Positions 11,960 through 26,100 of a stretch of 64,000 nt of DNA are shown one piece after another; the stretch's first letter is position 1, and each line of letters begins with the position of its first letter. A program made the position numbers and the translations under genes. The stretch covers positions 19,736,295-19,800,294 of the forward strand of contig NC_090743.1 of assembly GCF_036898095.1 (NCBI RefSeq). The letters run 5' to 3'. The notes below the pieces were generated by a model. That model searched no databases. It had not been told where the DNA came from and was given only the letters and a program-made list of their open reading frames with translations. Source of the DNA: Palaemon carinicauda (taxonomy: Eukaryota > Arthropoda > Malacostraca > Decapoda > Palaemonidae).

Positions 11960-12300
11960 GAGTGCAAGATGCATACATCCCCAGTGATTGCAGATCATCA
12001 CTGAGGAACCTACATGAGTAAGATTGAGGTGGATCCTCATCTTTCGTGTCCAATGTGCATAGGGCACCTCTGTACATTTGGATTATGCTTGTGATGGATG
12101 CAGGGTGTAGTTCCCTTCCCAGTGGGCAAAATTTTAGAGCAGATTTAGAGCTGGAAGAAGAAGGCCAAGCGCGATTGTTCTCCCTTGCAGTCATCCTGTA
12201 AGCGAGATCATTCCTCTTCATATTCGTCCTCAAAATTGGGGAAGAAAGCGAAGACAGCCCCCTGCATCTGAAAATCACCACTGAATCTTCTCCACTTGGC
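11960..12300 (+). pseudogene. Decayed DIRS family-2 Gag fragment
   Basis: The plus strand reads GTYMSKIEVDPHLSCPMC then GHLC, and further on KKKAKRDCSPLQSSCKRD. This follows the family-2 Gag start seen in D2 (GTYMMAVETDPHALCPSC ... C) and its basic stretch in G (RRKKSKRD). Stops and losses within the Cys cluster show old decay. The 159-codon minus-strand frame on top of it is a shadow. Confidence 0.5.
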
Positions 12301-12699
12301 TCTTTACTGATGACCTACTTTTAGAGGGACCTCCGGCTCCAGCATTAAACTCCTGCTTCTCCCATGGATGCAGAGAGGTATTCATTTCAAGAGGGTCACT
12401 GTTCTTCAGAATTGGATATTAGACCATTGGGTCTGCTCTGGTCAGAGCTCACCCTTTGGTGGATGAGAACCGCCCTGTTGCGCCATTGGCCTTTATCATG
12501 AACCTCAGTTTAGATGCTTACAAGAATTAGTTTGTCTCTGAAGCATCTGCTCACTCCTCGGAGTGTGAGGTAAGCAGTTTCTCGGCCTATAGCCTTGTGG
12601 ATCGTCATGTTTTACCTTCAGAGTGCTGTTCAATCTGAAACGCCCGGAAATACTGGGTGGCAATTGCCAGAACCTTGATTTTTCATTGGCCGTTACCAG

Positions 12700-14523
12700 C
12701 TTGCACCAGAATCTTGCCTTTTACTAAAGGACGAAGGTTTGCATGGCATATAGGAACAGTCAAATGATGGTTAAATAGAGTATATAGCTTTGACCAGATG
12801 ATGTTACAAAAATCAAAAGTTTATTGATGGTTACATTTATTAGGTCCATATAAAAATAGTTCTCATTAAAAAGTTTTATTTGAATAAAGAAAGATTGGTA
12901 TTATAACTAATAAAATAGGACAACTCGATTAATTTGGTACATATTACAGGATACTAAAATCAAATGTAATAATGAAAGAATCAAGTAGATAATGCTTCTA
13001 TCAAGTAATATTTTATAGAATTATTAAAAAATAGAGAAACTAAAATACAGTAAGTTTCTACAATACTCTTAAAATGTGGTAACAAAACTATACAGTATTG
13101 CAATAAAAAAAAAAAAATTTTCTGACAAATCAGACCACCTACTCCATTAAGACCTCTTGCGTATACAAGCTACAGTATGCTTTAGAAAAATACTACATTC
13201 ACAAAGGACCATAGCAAAAGTAATATTTTTCTTTAAAATAAATAAACTAGTTAAGTTACTTTAGTTTACATGGATGAACTTGAATATACTCAAAATAATA
13301 AGAGTAACTTTTTATTCATCTGGATTTATTTTGAGGTTAAACAAGGTCTTAATTGAATTCAGTACTTAAAACACTAATATCTGGTAATTTGAGGTTATAT
13401 TCATGTTCATAGAACAAAAAACCTTAAGCTTATTTCATAAATCATATGTTCATATAATATTTCCTATAATTATATGTTTAATTACTGGTTATTTCAGTTA
13501 AAAAATTTAATTATAAAATCATTCATTATACAAATCTTAAACCGCAAGAATACATTAGTTCCTATTTCTAAGCCAAAATAAATGACACTATGACATTTGC
13601 AGTAAAAAATTAAGTTCCTACCCATATATAAATTCATTAAACATGAAGAGTCAAGTATGTATACAAACACATATAAACAATGTAATGCTATAAAAAAAGT
13701 AAGGAATAAGGAAAATATTAAGGTACCTTAAAACTGTTATAGCACTGGACATCAATCTAAATTTTGATTTGATTAAATTTCATATGAATTTCATCAGTTA
13801 TTAAGGTATTTTATCTGACTAATATTTATGCCACAAGTTAATATTTAAAAATTTTCAGTTCTGAATTTTGATTCCCATTAAATGTTCTGTACAGTATAAT
13901 TACTAATTATTTACAAATAATTTAATTTCCCCCTATAAAAATAAAAGAATTAAACTGAAGAAACACTGGATGTACCTTGCTCTAAAGTTACTAATTCCTA
14001 GATATAAATCAGTTGATAGCAAGACTATCAGTTTGGGTTTGGACTACCCCTGTTGACAATAGACATCTCACAATAGGGTATATGTGAAGTTGCATTCATT
14101 AGCAACAATGCATTAATTAGGGGGATTCTGTAAATTAATTTTACTGAAATCCTGCACACCTACATGTGCAAAATGGGAAAATTTGTATCAATAAAATTTT
14201 TCTCTAAAACAGATACCCAACAGTGATTAAAACAAATTATTGGTTCTTCACTTTTATACTTAAAATAATAAAATTGTTTTTGTCTATGGAAACCTATTAA
14301 CGTACTTAGCAAATTGAGAGTTTCATATTAAGCATGCTATGTTTAAATATGTAACCTCAATGAAGTATCTGAACACCATTTGTCAACAAACACCTTTTTC
14401 AAGGCATTCCTTATACAAAAAGATTTCATGGTGACTATTCACAGGTTGAATCTCTTGTGACCAAATTTAAAATATGATTACTGTACCTCAAACCTTCTGG
14501 TTTTTGTATTCCACCATTGGAGT
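12700..14523 (-). other. AT-rich stretch after the Tudor gene stop; probable 3' UTR
   Basis: There are no open frames of note on either strand. The stretch lies directly downstream of the minus-strand stop codon at 14524. Several TTTATT words on the plus strand (AATAAA on the transcript), for example near 12820, 12875 and 13311, could serve as polyadenylation signals. Which one is used cannot be told from sequence. Confidence 0.4.
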
Positions 14524-17500
14524 TTAATTTTCTCCCCCACATTGTAGCAAGGCAAGGATGTCTCTCCCTTCAGTAATAAATTTTCTGATTACTATATTAC
14601 CACAATCTTTACTGTCAGGGAAGAAAGATACACACACATCAGTCTCTATCTCCTCAACCAGACTTTGATTGCATTCTGACCAAGTGTTTCTGATAGCCTC
14701 ATCAAAGAAGCAAAGAAAAGCTTGAGCTGGTAAGTTGACAAGGTTTTCTGGAGCTCTGAATAGACTATCTATTCGTAATAAGGCTTCATTTCCATAATCA
14801 ATGTAATGGACAACTACAAATTGAGGATCATCTAATACCTCTTTCACTAAAGCCCTGTATAGTTTATAATCTACCGAGTATGGGCAAACATATACATTTC
14901 CGATAACTGGAGACTCTGCGATGGGTTCTAAGAGCTTATCAGTTGATTCATTCAATTTTGCCATCATGTCAGTTAGAGATGACAAATTGTCACAAAGCTG
15001 CAACCAAATTGAACCATTATTCTCAACATGGCTAATAACTGCAGTAAAAGTTTCCTCATAATTAAGAGAAAGCTTAGGAGCCACTAACATTGTACCACTC
15101 TCTTTCATATTAAAATGTTCACCATCACTGATTGAAGATATGTTTTGCAAACTAATGAGGTCTACTGCTATTTCATCGTGATTTAATTCTGTCAACTCTG
15201 GATTCCTTACATTTAATCCCCATGTCTTATCTTTACTCATAATTGGAGATGATAATTTGGTTTCCTCTACTTTACTATCTTGTTCTCTCTTAAGAACTTC
15301 AAATTTTTCTTCATCACAGGAAAGTAATGATAAGATGTCCATTTCTTCACTTGAAATTTCTTTAATTACTAAATAACCATAATCTCCTGTATCAGGAAAG
15401 ATGGACACACTAACCTCAGTTGCCAGTTCCTCAATAAAAGACTGATGATATTTAGACCAGTTTTTTCTAATAGTTTCATTGAAGCAGCAATGAATAGCTT
15501 GAGGTGGTAAATCAAGGAATTCTTTAGGAATCTTGTACAACTGATCTGTTTTTACATGGTCCTCATTACCAAAATCAATATAGTGGACTTTGGCTAGACC
15601 ATCAGTAAGTACTTGTACTATTGAAGCTCTGTATAATTTACCATCTGCAGCATAAGGACATATATAAATATCCCCATTAACATGCGACTCCAGCAATGGT
15701 TCTAGGGTACAAACATTTAATTCATTCAAACTTTCCATCATGTCAGTAAGAGCTGACAAATTATCACTCATTTGGAGCCAAAATGAGCCATCGTTTTCAA
15801 CATGGCATATGACCCCTGCAAATTTTGTTTCAGATTTCAGAGAAAGCTTTGAAATATTAAAGTTGAAAACGTTTCCATTGCCCACATGTGGTCCAGTAAT
15901 CTTTAAAGTATCTAGCTTGGTATGTAAATCTTCTGGTTTTATTTCAGCAGCATCTTTGTTTAATTTATCCTTTATGAACTTGTAATCGTGAATATTTACT
16001 TTCATCACGCCTTCTGACTTTTCTGTTGGCAACAAGGAGAGCTTTGTACTCGTAGCCAAAGACTTGTTCATGTCTTTATCTTCAGAAAAATAAAGTTTTT
16101 GTTCCGAATCTGAATTGGAACTTCTTAATTCAGTTCTGTATAGTTTTCTATTTTTCATTTCATGAACTTGAGGCTCATTTTTATTATATTCTAGCAATGA
16201 CAACATATCTGTCTCTCCAATGAAGAAGTCTTTAAATACTAGATAACCACAATCTTTTGCATCACGACAAACTGAAACACGCACCTCATATTCGGTTTCC
16301 TCCATTAGGCTCTGCTGCTGCTCTGACCAATCCTTATTGATGGTTTTATCAAAAAAGCAATGAACAGCTTGTTCTGGTAACCTCAAGAGGTCCTCTGGGA
16401 TTGTGTGTAATTCGTTTATCTTCACACTTCCCTCATTACCGTAATCTATGTATTGGACCAATGCAAGACACTTGTCTGCTAGGATTTCCTTTACAGTCGC
16501 CCTGTACCACCTTCCATCTTCAACGTATGGGCAGGCATACACACTGCCAACCAGTGGGGTATCTTTCACTGGTATTAATGACCTACTTAATTCATTTAAT
16601 TTCTCCATCAAAGCATTTAGGGCTGGTATGCATCTACAAGGTTGTATCCACAATGATCCATCATCCTCAATATGACTTACAGTGGCAGTAAATAACTCTT
16701 CACAATTTAATGAAGGTTGCTCAGACTTCACTATATTTTCATCTGTTGAAATACCTTTACAGTGTATTTTATTACAGTCACTAGACAAAATTCTAGAATT
16801 ACACACACTTATGTTTGTTCCGGTGTTTTCTTTTAATTCTAAGTTAACTTTGTAGTCACTTTTTTCAACTTGATTAGAACTGCCAGGTTTGACAATTTCA
16901 TTATCTTTTTTAAATACAGGTTCATTAGTAATCTCTGACAAACTCTTCTTACTTTCTGAATTTCTTGCTCTAGAACTGGATACTACATCAGTGCTGTTCC
17001 AAGTGCAGTTACTGATAATATTGATACTTTCTCCTGTTTCATTAACTAAATTTAGAGATATTTCAACAAACTGTTCAAATAGTTCAACTTTGTTTTCATG
17101 TAATTCTGAAACCTTATCATTTTCGTGTCTGAAATAGCACTGTATTGCTTGTTTTGGTAAACAATAACAGCACTCAGGAAGTTCAAAAAGATCTTCAAAT
17201 GTCACTGTGTTTACTTTACCATAATCTATGTATTCTACAACTGCAGTCAAACATTCTGTATCAATCTTCTTAACAACAACTCTGTAGTATTTTCCGTCCT
17301 CATCCAGTCGTGAAACACAAGGAAATTCAACAGATGGAAAATTCTGCATTTTTTGAAGTGGCATTGTATTCAGTTTTTCCATCAATTCTTTCAATTGCGG
17401 AAGATATTGAGATGACTGGATCCGAATTGAATCCCTTTCTGTAAGACATACAAAAGCTGAAAATTCCTTGTCATACAAAATGTGTGGAGGAGGTAAATGA

Positions 17501-20148
17501 CGAGTATCAGCATATACTGGAGCCTCTCTAGTAATTTCCTTTTTTGTTGTTACTTCATATAAGGATTCCGCTCTTTCTTCAACATCAGAGGCATTCAACC
17601 TTTCACATAAGAGAATATCTTCACCATCAACTATACAGCTACGTAGAATATTGTTACCCTCCCCAGAGTTTGATGAAATGGACACAGTTACTTCTTTGTT
17701 CAATAATTCCTCAATGCATTCCTTATATACTTTGGGGAAATTACTAAAATAACACTCAATTGCTTGCCTTGGTAAGCTTATAAAATCAAATGGAAGAATA
17801 TAAAGATCTTTGATTTTCACAAGACTGCTGTTGCCATAATCAATGTATTGAACTAAAGCAGAATTGCAAGTTAAATCAACTTCCTTAACTAAAGCTCTGC
17901 AGAACATTTCATCATCAGAGAAGTAACTAATGCATATACTGCCAACACCTGGTATCCCTGTCAGAGGCTGCAGTGAACTGGAATTCAAATTCTCTTGCAG
18001 CTCATCTAAAGCTGAAAATTGATCTAACAACTGAATCCATATACAGTTGCCTTCAACATGTGAAACAAATGCATCAACATTGTCATCATATTTAAGGAGT
18101 ATCTGTGAAATATCCTCTTCACACAGGACATCCTCACTTTTGTCATTTTCACTTTTCAATATTTTTTCATCAGTTTCGACTTTACTGTCAGCATTTTCAA
18201 TTTTCAACTTATCTTCTGTATCAGAATCATCTCCACTTTTTGCAGTTTCCCTATTGGAATCATTACCTAGAACAAGAGATGTCAACTGAGAAACTACATC
18301 ACTGCCATCCAAAGATAATTTCATCACTACATTTTTAAGTTCAGATCCATCTACCTCCTGTGTCAGAGTCAAAAATATATCTTTCTCCAAAAGCTCTTCC
18401 AAGTATTTTTGAGTACTTGAGGACCATTTATTTCTAATATCACTGCTGAAATAACAACAGATGGCTTGCCTTGGTAAAGTAACAAATTGTCTGGGTAAAA
18501 CAAACAATTTGCTAATTTCTACATTGCCAGTATCTCCATAATCTATATAGTGAACTTTAGCACTGCTCACTTGTGGATTAATTTGTCTGATTTCAGCTCT
18601 ATAGAACTGTCCATCCTTAGAATAAGGGCACAAACATGGCTCTCCTATATTGGGAGAAGATATCAGTGTACTCCCTGAATTCAAAGCAAACTCATTCATC
18701 ACAACCATCATTTTTTCAATTTGTGAATAATTTTCTGATACTTGCACCCAAAACTTTCCAATATTGTCAACATGAGTGACGTGCACTGTCATTTCGGTTT
18801 CATACTTTATGGAGTGATGGGGAATCTTCATGCATGTATTAGTAACTTCATTCACTTGATTTTCATGCAAGATTTCCTCACTTTCATCTCCTTTGTATGC
18901 TGTACAATTAGCCTCTTCTTCCTTGTGAATTTTGGAAATTAATCACAACCACTTATAATGAAACTCTTCAAAATTAAGGTATTCTCTAAAGGATCTTCGA
19001 CCAAAGTAATGTTTATCTCCTCTGTAAATGTATTTTCTATTTCCTCATGAAGTATCCCTAATAACTGCTCTCTTACAGACTTTGGAAAATTACACTGGAT
19101 AGCTTGACTTGGTAAATCAAGGAATCTATCTGGAATCACACGCAAACTGCTTATTTCAGTACTGTCACTCTTTCCATAATCCACGTAGTGAACAAGAACG
19201 CAATCTTTATCTCCAACGTACTCCTTCACTATGGCCCTGTAAAACCTCTGGTCTTCTTTGTACAGGCTCAAGCATGGACTGTTAATGGATGGTTTGTCTT
19301 TGAAATTTTTCAGATATTCTGAATTTGTTTGATTAATTTCACTCATAAGTTTATCAAGTGAGGAAATTTGGTCTACAGCTTGAATCCACAAATTTCCATC
19401 GTCATCAATATCACTGATAATGGCTGTAAGTTCAACATTACACCTTATTTGTGCTTTAGGAATACTGGGACACTTTTTACTATTGGAATTTAGCATGTGT
19501 TGTAAATCTTTTATCGATTCATTAGACAATGAATTGGTTGCACATTCATAATTTTCATTTGTATCCAATTCTGTTATACATAATCTTTGGGCCTCTCTAT
19601 TTCCCACTAGGGAGTGTGCAACTGATGTCTTTGGAGCGATATTCTTTGGGGTTTCTTTAATTACACAAGACCTATTGAGCATCTCATATAACTCATGATT
19701 CAGGACGTCGCCTACAGAGGACGTGTCAGTTCCTTTTTCAGTGTGTCGGAGTTCTGTCTGAAATCCAAGGTTTTCATAATCTCCAAAACATTTAGGATGC
19801 CGTAAAGATTTTTTTGCATCAGTTTTACTTGAATGACCTTTATCTGATTTACTGTAAAATGTTCCCTTCCATGGCTTAACTCCACTAGTTTGACAGCTGT
19901 AATCACCTACATATGCATCAAATTCTATACCTCTACATGGTGTAGAAATGGAAAGTTGCATGCTATTGCTTTCCATAGAACAATTTGATTCAAAATTCGT
20001 ATCAGAGTTAGGAGTGAACAGGTTATCTTTCATGGCAATACAAAGTCTTTGTCTTGCTGCACCTATAGCATTTTCTCTGGTAAAATGTTTGAAACCTGTT
20101 TCAACAATTAAGTTGTCTGATATTTCTTCTGATTGACTACTGTATGAC
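14524..20148 (-). CDS. Tudor gene, last coding exon (Tudor domains 2-8)
   Basis: The exon begins after a clear acceptor (TTTTATTTCAG, AG at 20150-20149) and runs to TAA at 14526-14524. Two frames make it up: 20148-18939 and 18942-14524. The first carries a linker and Tudor domain 2 (FYRAIV, VHYVDYGKS, LPSQAIQC). The second carries domains 3 to 8. Domains 6, 7 and 8 keep the full aromatic-cage signature (W/L-YRA, YID-Y/F-GNE). Domains 2, 3 and 5 have K or D in place of the cage Asn. Long Ser/Asn/Glu-rich linkers separate them. The shift between frames at about 18940 is most simply a missing base in the assembly, because Tudor-like sequence reads smoothly up to it and the Glu-rich linker continues after it. 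Confidence 0.92.
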
Positions 20149-23100
20149 CTGAAATAAAAGAAAAAAATATGGAAAAATATTCATTCTTCTTTTGAAAATC
20201 TTGGACAATACAGACCTATCCACATACAATATATACAAATATAAATATATGTCAAATCATGCAAATAATGTTTAACAAATGAAAGAGTTCACTGGCAATA
20301 GCAAGAAAAAACTTTTTTCTCACATTTTGAAAATTTTTACGAAGGTACCCCGAGTGATAATAGGAAACATCAGAAACTTCTACCAAAGGTAATCTTTCTT
20401 TTGTAAGTGTATTTAGGTTAAACTGGTGTTAGGCATACTGAGTACTGTGTAGGTTTCTAAACTTTCAAGGTCTTACATTTCTTTTGTATCATTAAAGAAA
20501 CTAATGAAATTTATATTGCAGCAACAGAGCTGTAAGGCCGGGGCTCAAAACATCAAAAGTGAAAGAAACTACCCATTCCTGAACATATTAGCTCACCAAG
20601 CTGAATATCATCATATGTAGTACCCATAACTTTTCTCAGATTTGGCAGTTAACACAAAGTCATCTGTATAAAGTGGCTTCCAGGGTCCTCCTTTGTAACA
20701 ATCTATTATTATTATTAAAATGGTTAAATTGTCAATAATTTTTTTCAGATAATGAGATACAACAATGTAAATTACTAAAATATACTGTAGATGAACAAGA
20801 AAATACTTATGTAACTACAGTACATCATACCTGCTCTTGTTCAGCATTGTTTTGTCAGGACTATTAGCTGGATACACTCTCTCAATATACAGCTTAACCT
20901 GAAAGTTAGAATTTATGCAGAATCTACTTGCAGTATGGAAAAACATATGATGTGGGTAAATTAGGTGAAGAAAGCTCACCAGTATCTGGGCTTAAAAACA
21001 CTGCTGGATTTTATTCCAAACAGGACCTGCTACTTTACTCAATATTATATGTCTTAGATTTCAAATGATTATAAGGACATCTAACGTATAATCTATATTT
21101 ACTTAGATTTATAAGACAGTTTGTACAATATATACAAAATATATTCAATACACCAAGTTGTTTATAAGGGACATAATTTCATGTTCTTGAATTTGAAATT
21201 AAACTTGAGAAAATTTGTTTCAGCTTTGAAAGAAAAATTACTGTACTTACAAATGTTAAGTTTTGTGGTTCCCTTTAGAACCTTGGACCAAGTAAATACT
21301 GGCTTTTTGTTCTATAAATTTAGCCACAAAAAGGGTTTTGACAAAGGCAAAGCCTATTTTTGGATGGTGCTATGTGGTCTCCAGGATTTTCCTGTAAAAG
21401 CTGGGACAGGTAATAAAATCTAACAAACATACCAAAGCATGGGCTCAAAGTGATTAGAAGGGAAACCTACTGGTTCAGGATCTGTTGGAACTCACAGCCC
21501 CTCCAATACTGAGAATCATCTGGTAACTGATGGTAAGGCACCACTGCAAACCAATACTAATACTGGCAACATTGTTACTGCAGTAAAGAGATTTAGAGCA
21601 GAATAGCCCAAAGTAAGTTAGCTTTCAAGAGAGATGAACATTACCAGGAAAACTGAAAATGGAACTGAAGAAAAGATTTGTAAAAAAATTTCATATGGCG
21701 TGTGGCATTGTACGGTTCTGAAACATGGACTATAAAAGCAACAGACAAACATCTGTAAGCATTTGAAATGTGGATATGGCGGAGGATGCTGAAAATAAAT
21801 TGGAGAGACCACAAAACAAATGAAGTACAAAGAATAGTTGGAGAAGAGAACCATAATTACAACAATAAAGGGAAGGCAGGAAAACTGGATAGGACACATT
21901 TTAAGGGGAGATGGGTTACTGAAGGACATTATAGAAGGTAAATTTGCAGGATAAAGACCCAGAGGAAGGAAAAGGAAGTCAATGCTAGCTGAAATGAAGG
22001 TAGAGAGAAGGTACCAAGAGTTAAAAGAGGTGGCCACGAATAGAGAATTATGGAGGACGACTAATCCATGAAAGGACCTGTCTTAGGGCAGAACACAATA
22101 TAGTAGTAGTAGTGTTACTTGTGCAGCTGCAGGGAGCATTACTGAACAGGATTACCCGCTCTTTGAGTGTAGGGCATGGCCTCTGGTGCATAGGTCTGAG
22201 AGATTCTTAGTAATCTGTCTTGGGTATCCCCATGCTGATACCCTAGAAGTTCTCTGGCTCCTTCATCCCTTCTTCGGGTTCGAAGATTTCTGCATGTTCT
22301 TCTCCGTTTGAGGGTATGTCCATCTTAGGAAGTAAGAAGGGCGCCCCTGCCTTTCATCAGGGAGTTTTATAAGTGAGACAGGATTTTTGCCTTCCTCTAG
22401 TGAAGGTAATACCCCACTGCCTCTTGTCCAAAGTTCTCCTGCTGTTATATTGGCCAACAATTCAGAAGAGAAACTGTTAGATGACTTTTAATCAGTTGCC
22501 AGATGAATTTCAGAATTAGAGGTGCCAACAGGTTCTATAGAACCTCAACCTGTAGGTTTCTCAGACACACAGAGTCTGTGCTTTGGACTTAAAATACTGG
22601 CCCTAGAGCAAGGGAGACTATATTTCTTTGGTATTTTTATGACCATTGGATTACCTATTCTAGCCTTTACGGGAAAGTCCCTGGAGGCCACATGGCATAT
22701 TAACCCCAAAAATGCTAATTGGTTGTAAGAAATGTTTTAATAGAAAATAAAATTTTTTTACAAATTTACCTCCCATAATTCATCTTCTTTCCTTTCAAAG
22801 TGCGTTAAAAACTGACAACCAACATCACTCTGCATAGATAGGAAATGCCCAAGAGATATATTTTTGTCAGAAAGTGTGCATTTTATTGCCTTTGCGGGTA
22901 AAGCTATGACCAATGGAATATTAGGCAATTTCTGAAGCTGGAAAAAGTAAAAATTTTATTAATTTGTGCATCTTATTTGCAAAGCTATGTAGAATAAAAA
23001 AATCAATGCATCATTCAGATAATGATATATGATATATAACATTATATACAATTTTGTTCACACCACCGGTAATTAAAATTTTTGAAGGAAAATATATTTT

Positions 23101-26100
23101 AAAAATTTGAATGAACTTTGTTCCATAAATACAAACCACGGTCTTACTTGGGCAAAACAATTAGTGAGAGGTGAGGGCACTACCTAAAAATATCATGCCA
23201 CCTTAGAGGGCAATGATTGATTGATTGAAAGTTTTCTGGGCAATGAATACTAGTACAAGCTGTCTCTAAAGTTTCTTACAAATTATAAATCATTGGGTTT
23301 CATTTTTAAATTTATCTTTTATCAACCCTCTCAAGTTTATTGACTGCCATTTGAGTTTAGTTACAGTGTTCGACTGCCAGCTTAGGTCTGATTCTAAAAG
23401 GGGACTAGTTTGCTTAACCCATTAGGAGTTAATGTCCGGATACTTTTTTGGGAAGATCGTAGAGGAAGTGAAGTAGTGATCTGTTTAAAGATGAAATGAA
23501 AGGACTATTCAGTTAGAAGGTGCCCAGGGTAGATACAAAAGTTATTAAGGTACTTGAGGTAAACCTATTTGAAACTGAAGGCAGACCAGCGTAGACTTGA
23601 ACCACATCTTGGTTGACAAGAAAAAAAAAAAAAAAAAGTAACAAGATAGCAGAGCTAATCCAAATTTAAATTTTAGCAAGACTGGATTCCTGTTTTGGTT
23701 AAAAGAATAGGCATTTTTAAATAGCTTCTAGTCTTGCTGATGGTCATATGTTGAAAAGCACTTTTAATATTTTCTCTTAGGCAGAGGGCTAATCTGATTA
23801 GCAGATCGAATTAAGGTGGAAAGGAACAAAAAGTATTGACAGTTCGGTCTAGCACACACATTTGTAGAATAGTAATACTGGTAAATCAAATTCATTTTAG
23901 GTGGACAATTAAGATACTGTATCAACATAATGTCTAGAGAAAAGTAGAAACCAACAGCACTAACTGTATGCTTTTAATGGACGATACCCGAGCTGAAATC
24001 AAACAAAATGATATTTTGATTATAAAATAAATTTTTGAATATACTTACCCGGTGAATATATAATAGCTGACGTCTCGGACGGCTCGACAGAAACACAAAA
24101 ACTCGTGAGCGATCGCCGTGAAGGTTGCGGGTGTGCCCACCAGCGCCGACTATCGGTCAGATACCGCATATACATGTAAACAGCCTCAGTTCTTCTCATT
24201 CCGCTGGGTCTCTATCGGGGAGGAAGGGAGGGCCTTTAATTTATATATTCACCGGGTAAGTATATTCAAAAATTTATTTTATAATCAAAATATCATTTTT
24301 AAATATTAAACTTAGCCGGTGAATATATAATAGCTGATTCACACCCATGGTGGTGGGTAAAGACCAGTATTAATACAATAAAGGCGTATATGCTTAGAGT
24401 TTTTGACAGTTATATCATAACAAAACCCAAATAAATATAGGTACCTGGTAAGGAAGCTGACTTTGACGATTACTCTGCCTTGTTAGTCCGCTTTCCTCAC
24501 GAAGCCCAGCCATCCTCTCAGGATGCTGAAAGACTCCCAGGAGCTGTTATATCCAGGGCGGCAACCCATACAACAGGACCTCATCAAAACCCTTAATCTG
24601 GGCGCTCTCAAGAAATGATATTTGACCACCCGCCAAATCAAAAAGGATGCGAAAAGCTTCTTAGCCTTCCGTACAACCCAAAACAAGATTAAAAACATTT
24701 CAAGAGAAAGATTAAAAGGATATTGGAATTAAGGGAATGTAGTGGTAGAACCCTCACCCACTAATGCACTCGCTGCAACGAATGGACCCAGTGTGTAGCA
24801 GTCCTCATAAAGAGTCTGGACGTCTTTTTAAGTAAAATGAAGCGAATACCGACTTGCTTCTCCAAAAGGTCGCGTCCATAATACTTCGCAGAGATCTGTT
24901 TTGCTTAAAGGCCACGGAAGTTGCTATAGCTCTTACTTCGTGCGTCTTGACCTTAAGCAAGCAACGATCTTTTTCACTCAAGTGAGAATGAGCCTCTCGG
25001 ATTGAAAATCTAATAAAATACGACAAAGCATTTTTAGACATAGGCAATGATGGCTTCTTAACTGAGCACCACAAGGCCTCGGATCCACCTCGTAAGGATT
25101 TGGTACGAGCTAAATAAAACTTAAGAGCTCTAACTGGACACAGTACTCTTTCAAGCTCGTTGCCTACGATCTCTGACAGGCAAGGTATATCAAACGACTT
25201 AGGCCAAGGACGAGAAGGCAGTTCATTTTTGGCCAAGAAACCAAGCTGAAGTGAACATGTGGCTTTATCTGTAGAAAAGCCGATGTTCCTACTGAAGGCA
25301 TGGATCTCACTGACCCTTTTAGCCGAAGCCAAGCACACTAAGAAAAGCGTCTTGAGGGTGAGATCCTTCAGGGAGGCTGAATGTAATGGCTCAAACCTGT
25401 CGGACATTAGGAACCTTAGGACCACGTCTAAGTTCCATCCAGGAGTTGCCATACGACGCTCCTTAGAGGTCTCGAAAGACTTAAGGAGATCTTGGAGATC
25501 TTTATTATTGGAAAGATCTAAGCCTCTATGTCTGAATACAGAAGCCAACATGCTCCTGTAGCCCTTAATAGTGGGCGCTGAGAGGGAGCGAACATTTCTC
25601 AGATGTAGGAGAAAGTCTGCAATTTGGGCTACAGAGGTACTGGAAGAGGAAATGGATGATGACTTGCACCAGTCTCTAAAGACTTCCCACTTCGACTGGT
25701 ATACCTTGATGGTAGAAGCTCTCCTAGCTCTCGCAATCGCTCTGGCTGCCTCCTTCGAAAAACCTCGAGCTCTTGAGAGTCTTTCGATAGTCTGAAAGCA
25801 GTCAGACGAAGCGCGGGGAGGCTTTGATGAAGATCCCTTACGTGGGGCTGCCGTAAGAGATCCATCCTTAGAGGAAGACTCCTTGGAACGTCTACCAGCC
25901 ATTGAAGTACCTCTGTGAACCACTCTCTCGCGGGCCAGAGGGGAGCAACCAACATCAACCTTGTCCCTTCGTGAGAGGCGAACTTCTGCAGTACCTTGTT
26001 GTTGATCTTGAACGGTGGGAATGCGTACGAGTCCAGATGAGACCAGTCCAGTAGAAACGCATCTATGTGGGTCGCCTCTGGATCTGGGACTGGCGAGCAA

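Noticed and set aside
11802..12281. 159-codon minus-strand frame
   Set aside because: No motif. The opposite strand carries the eroded DIRS gag similarity.
16401..18338. Plus-strand frames of 75-96 codons inside the Tudor exon
   Set aside because: They are antisense to a strongly domain-supported coding exon.
18871..18945. Tiny intron explaining the Tudor frame break
   Set aside because: The only GT...AG pairs there are about 28-30 bases apart, too short for a spliceosomal intron in an arthropod.
21618..22037. 139-codon minus-strand frame
   Set aside because: Shadow of the LINE C-terminal relic, which is on the plus strand.
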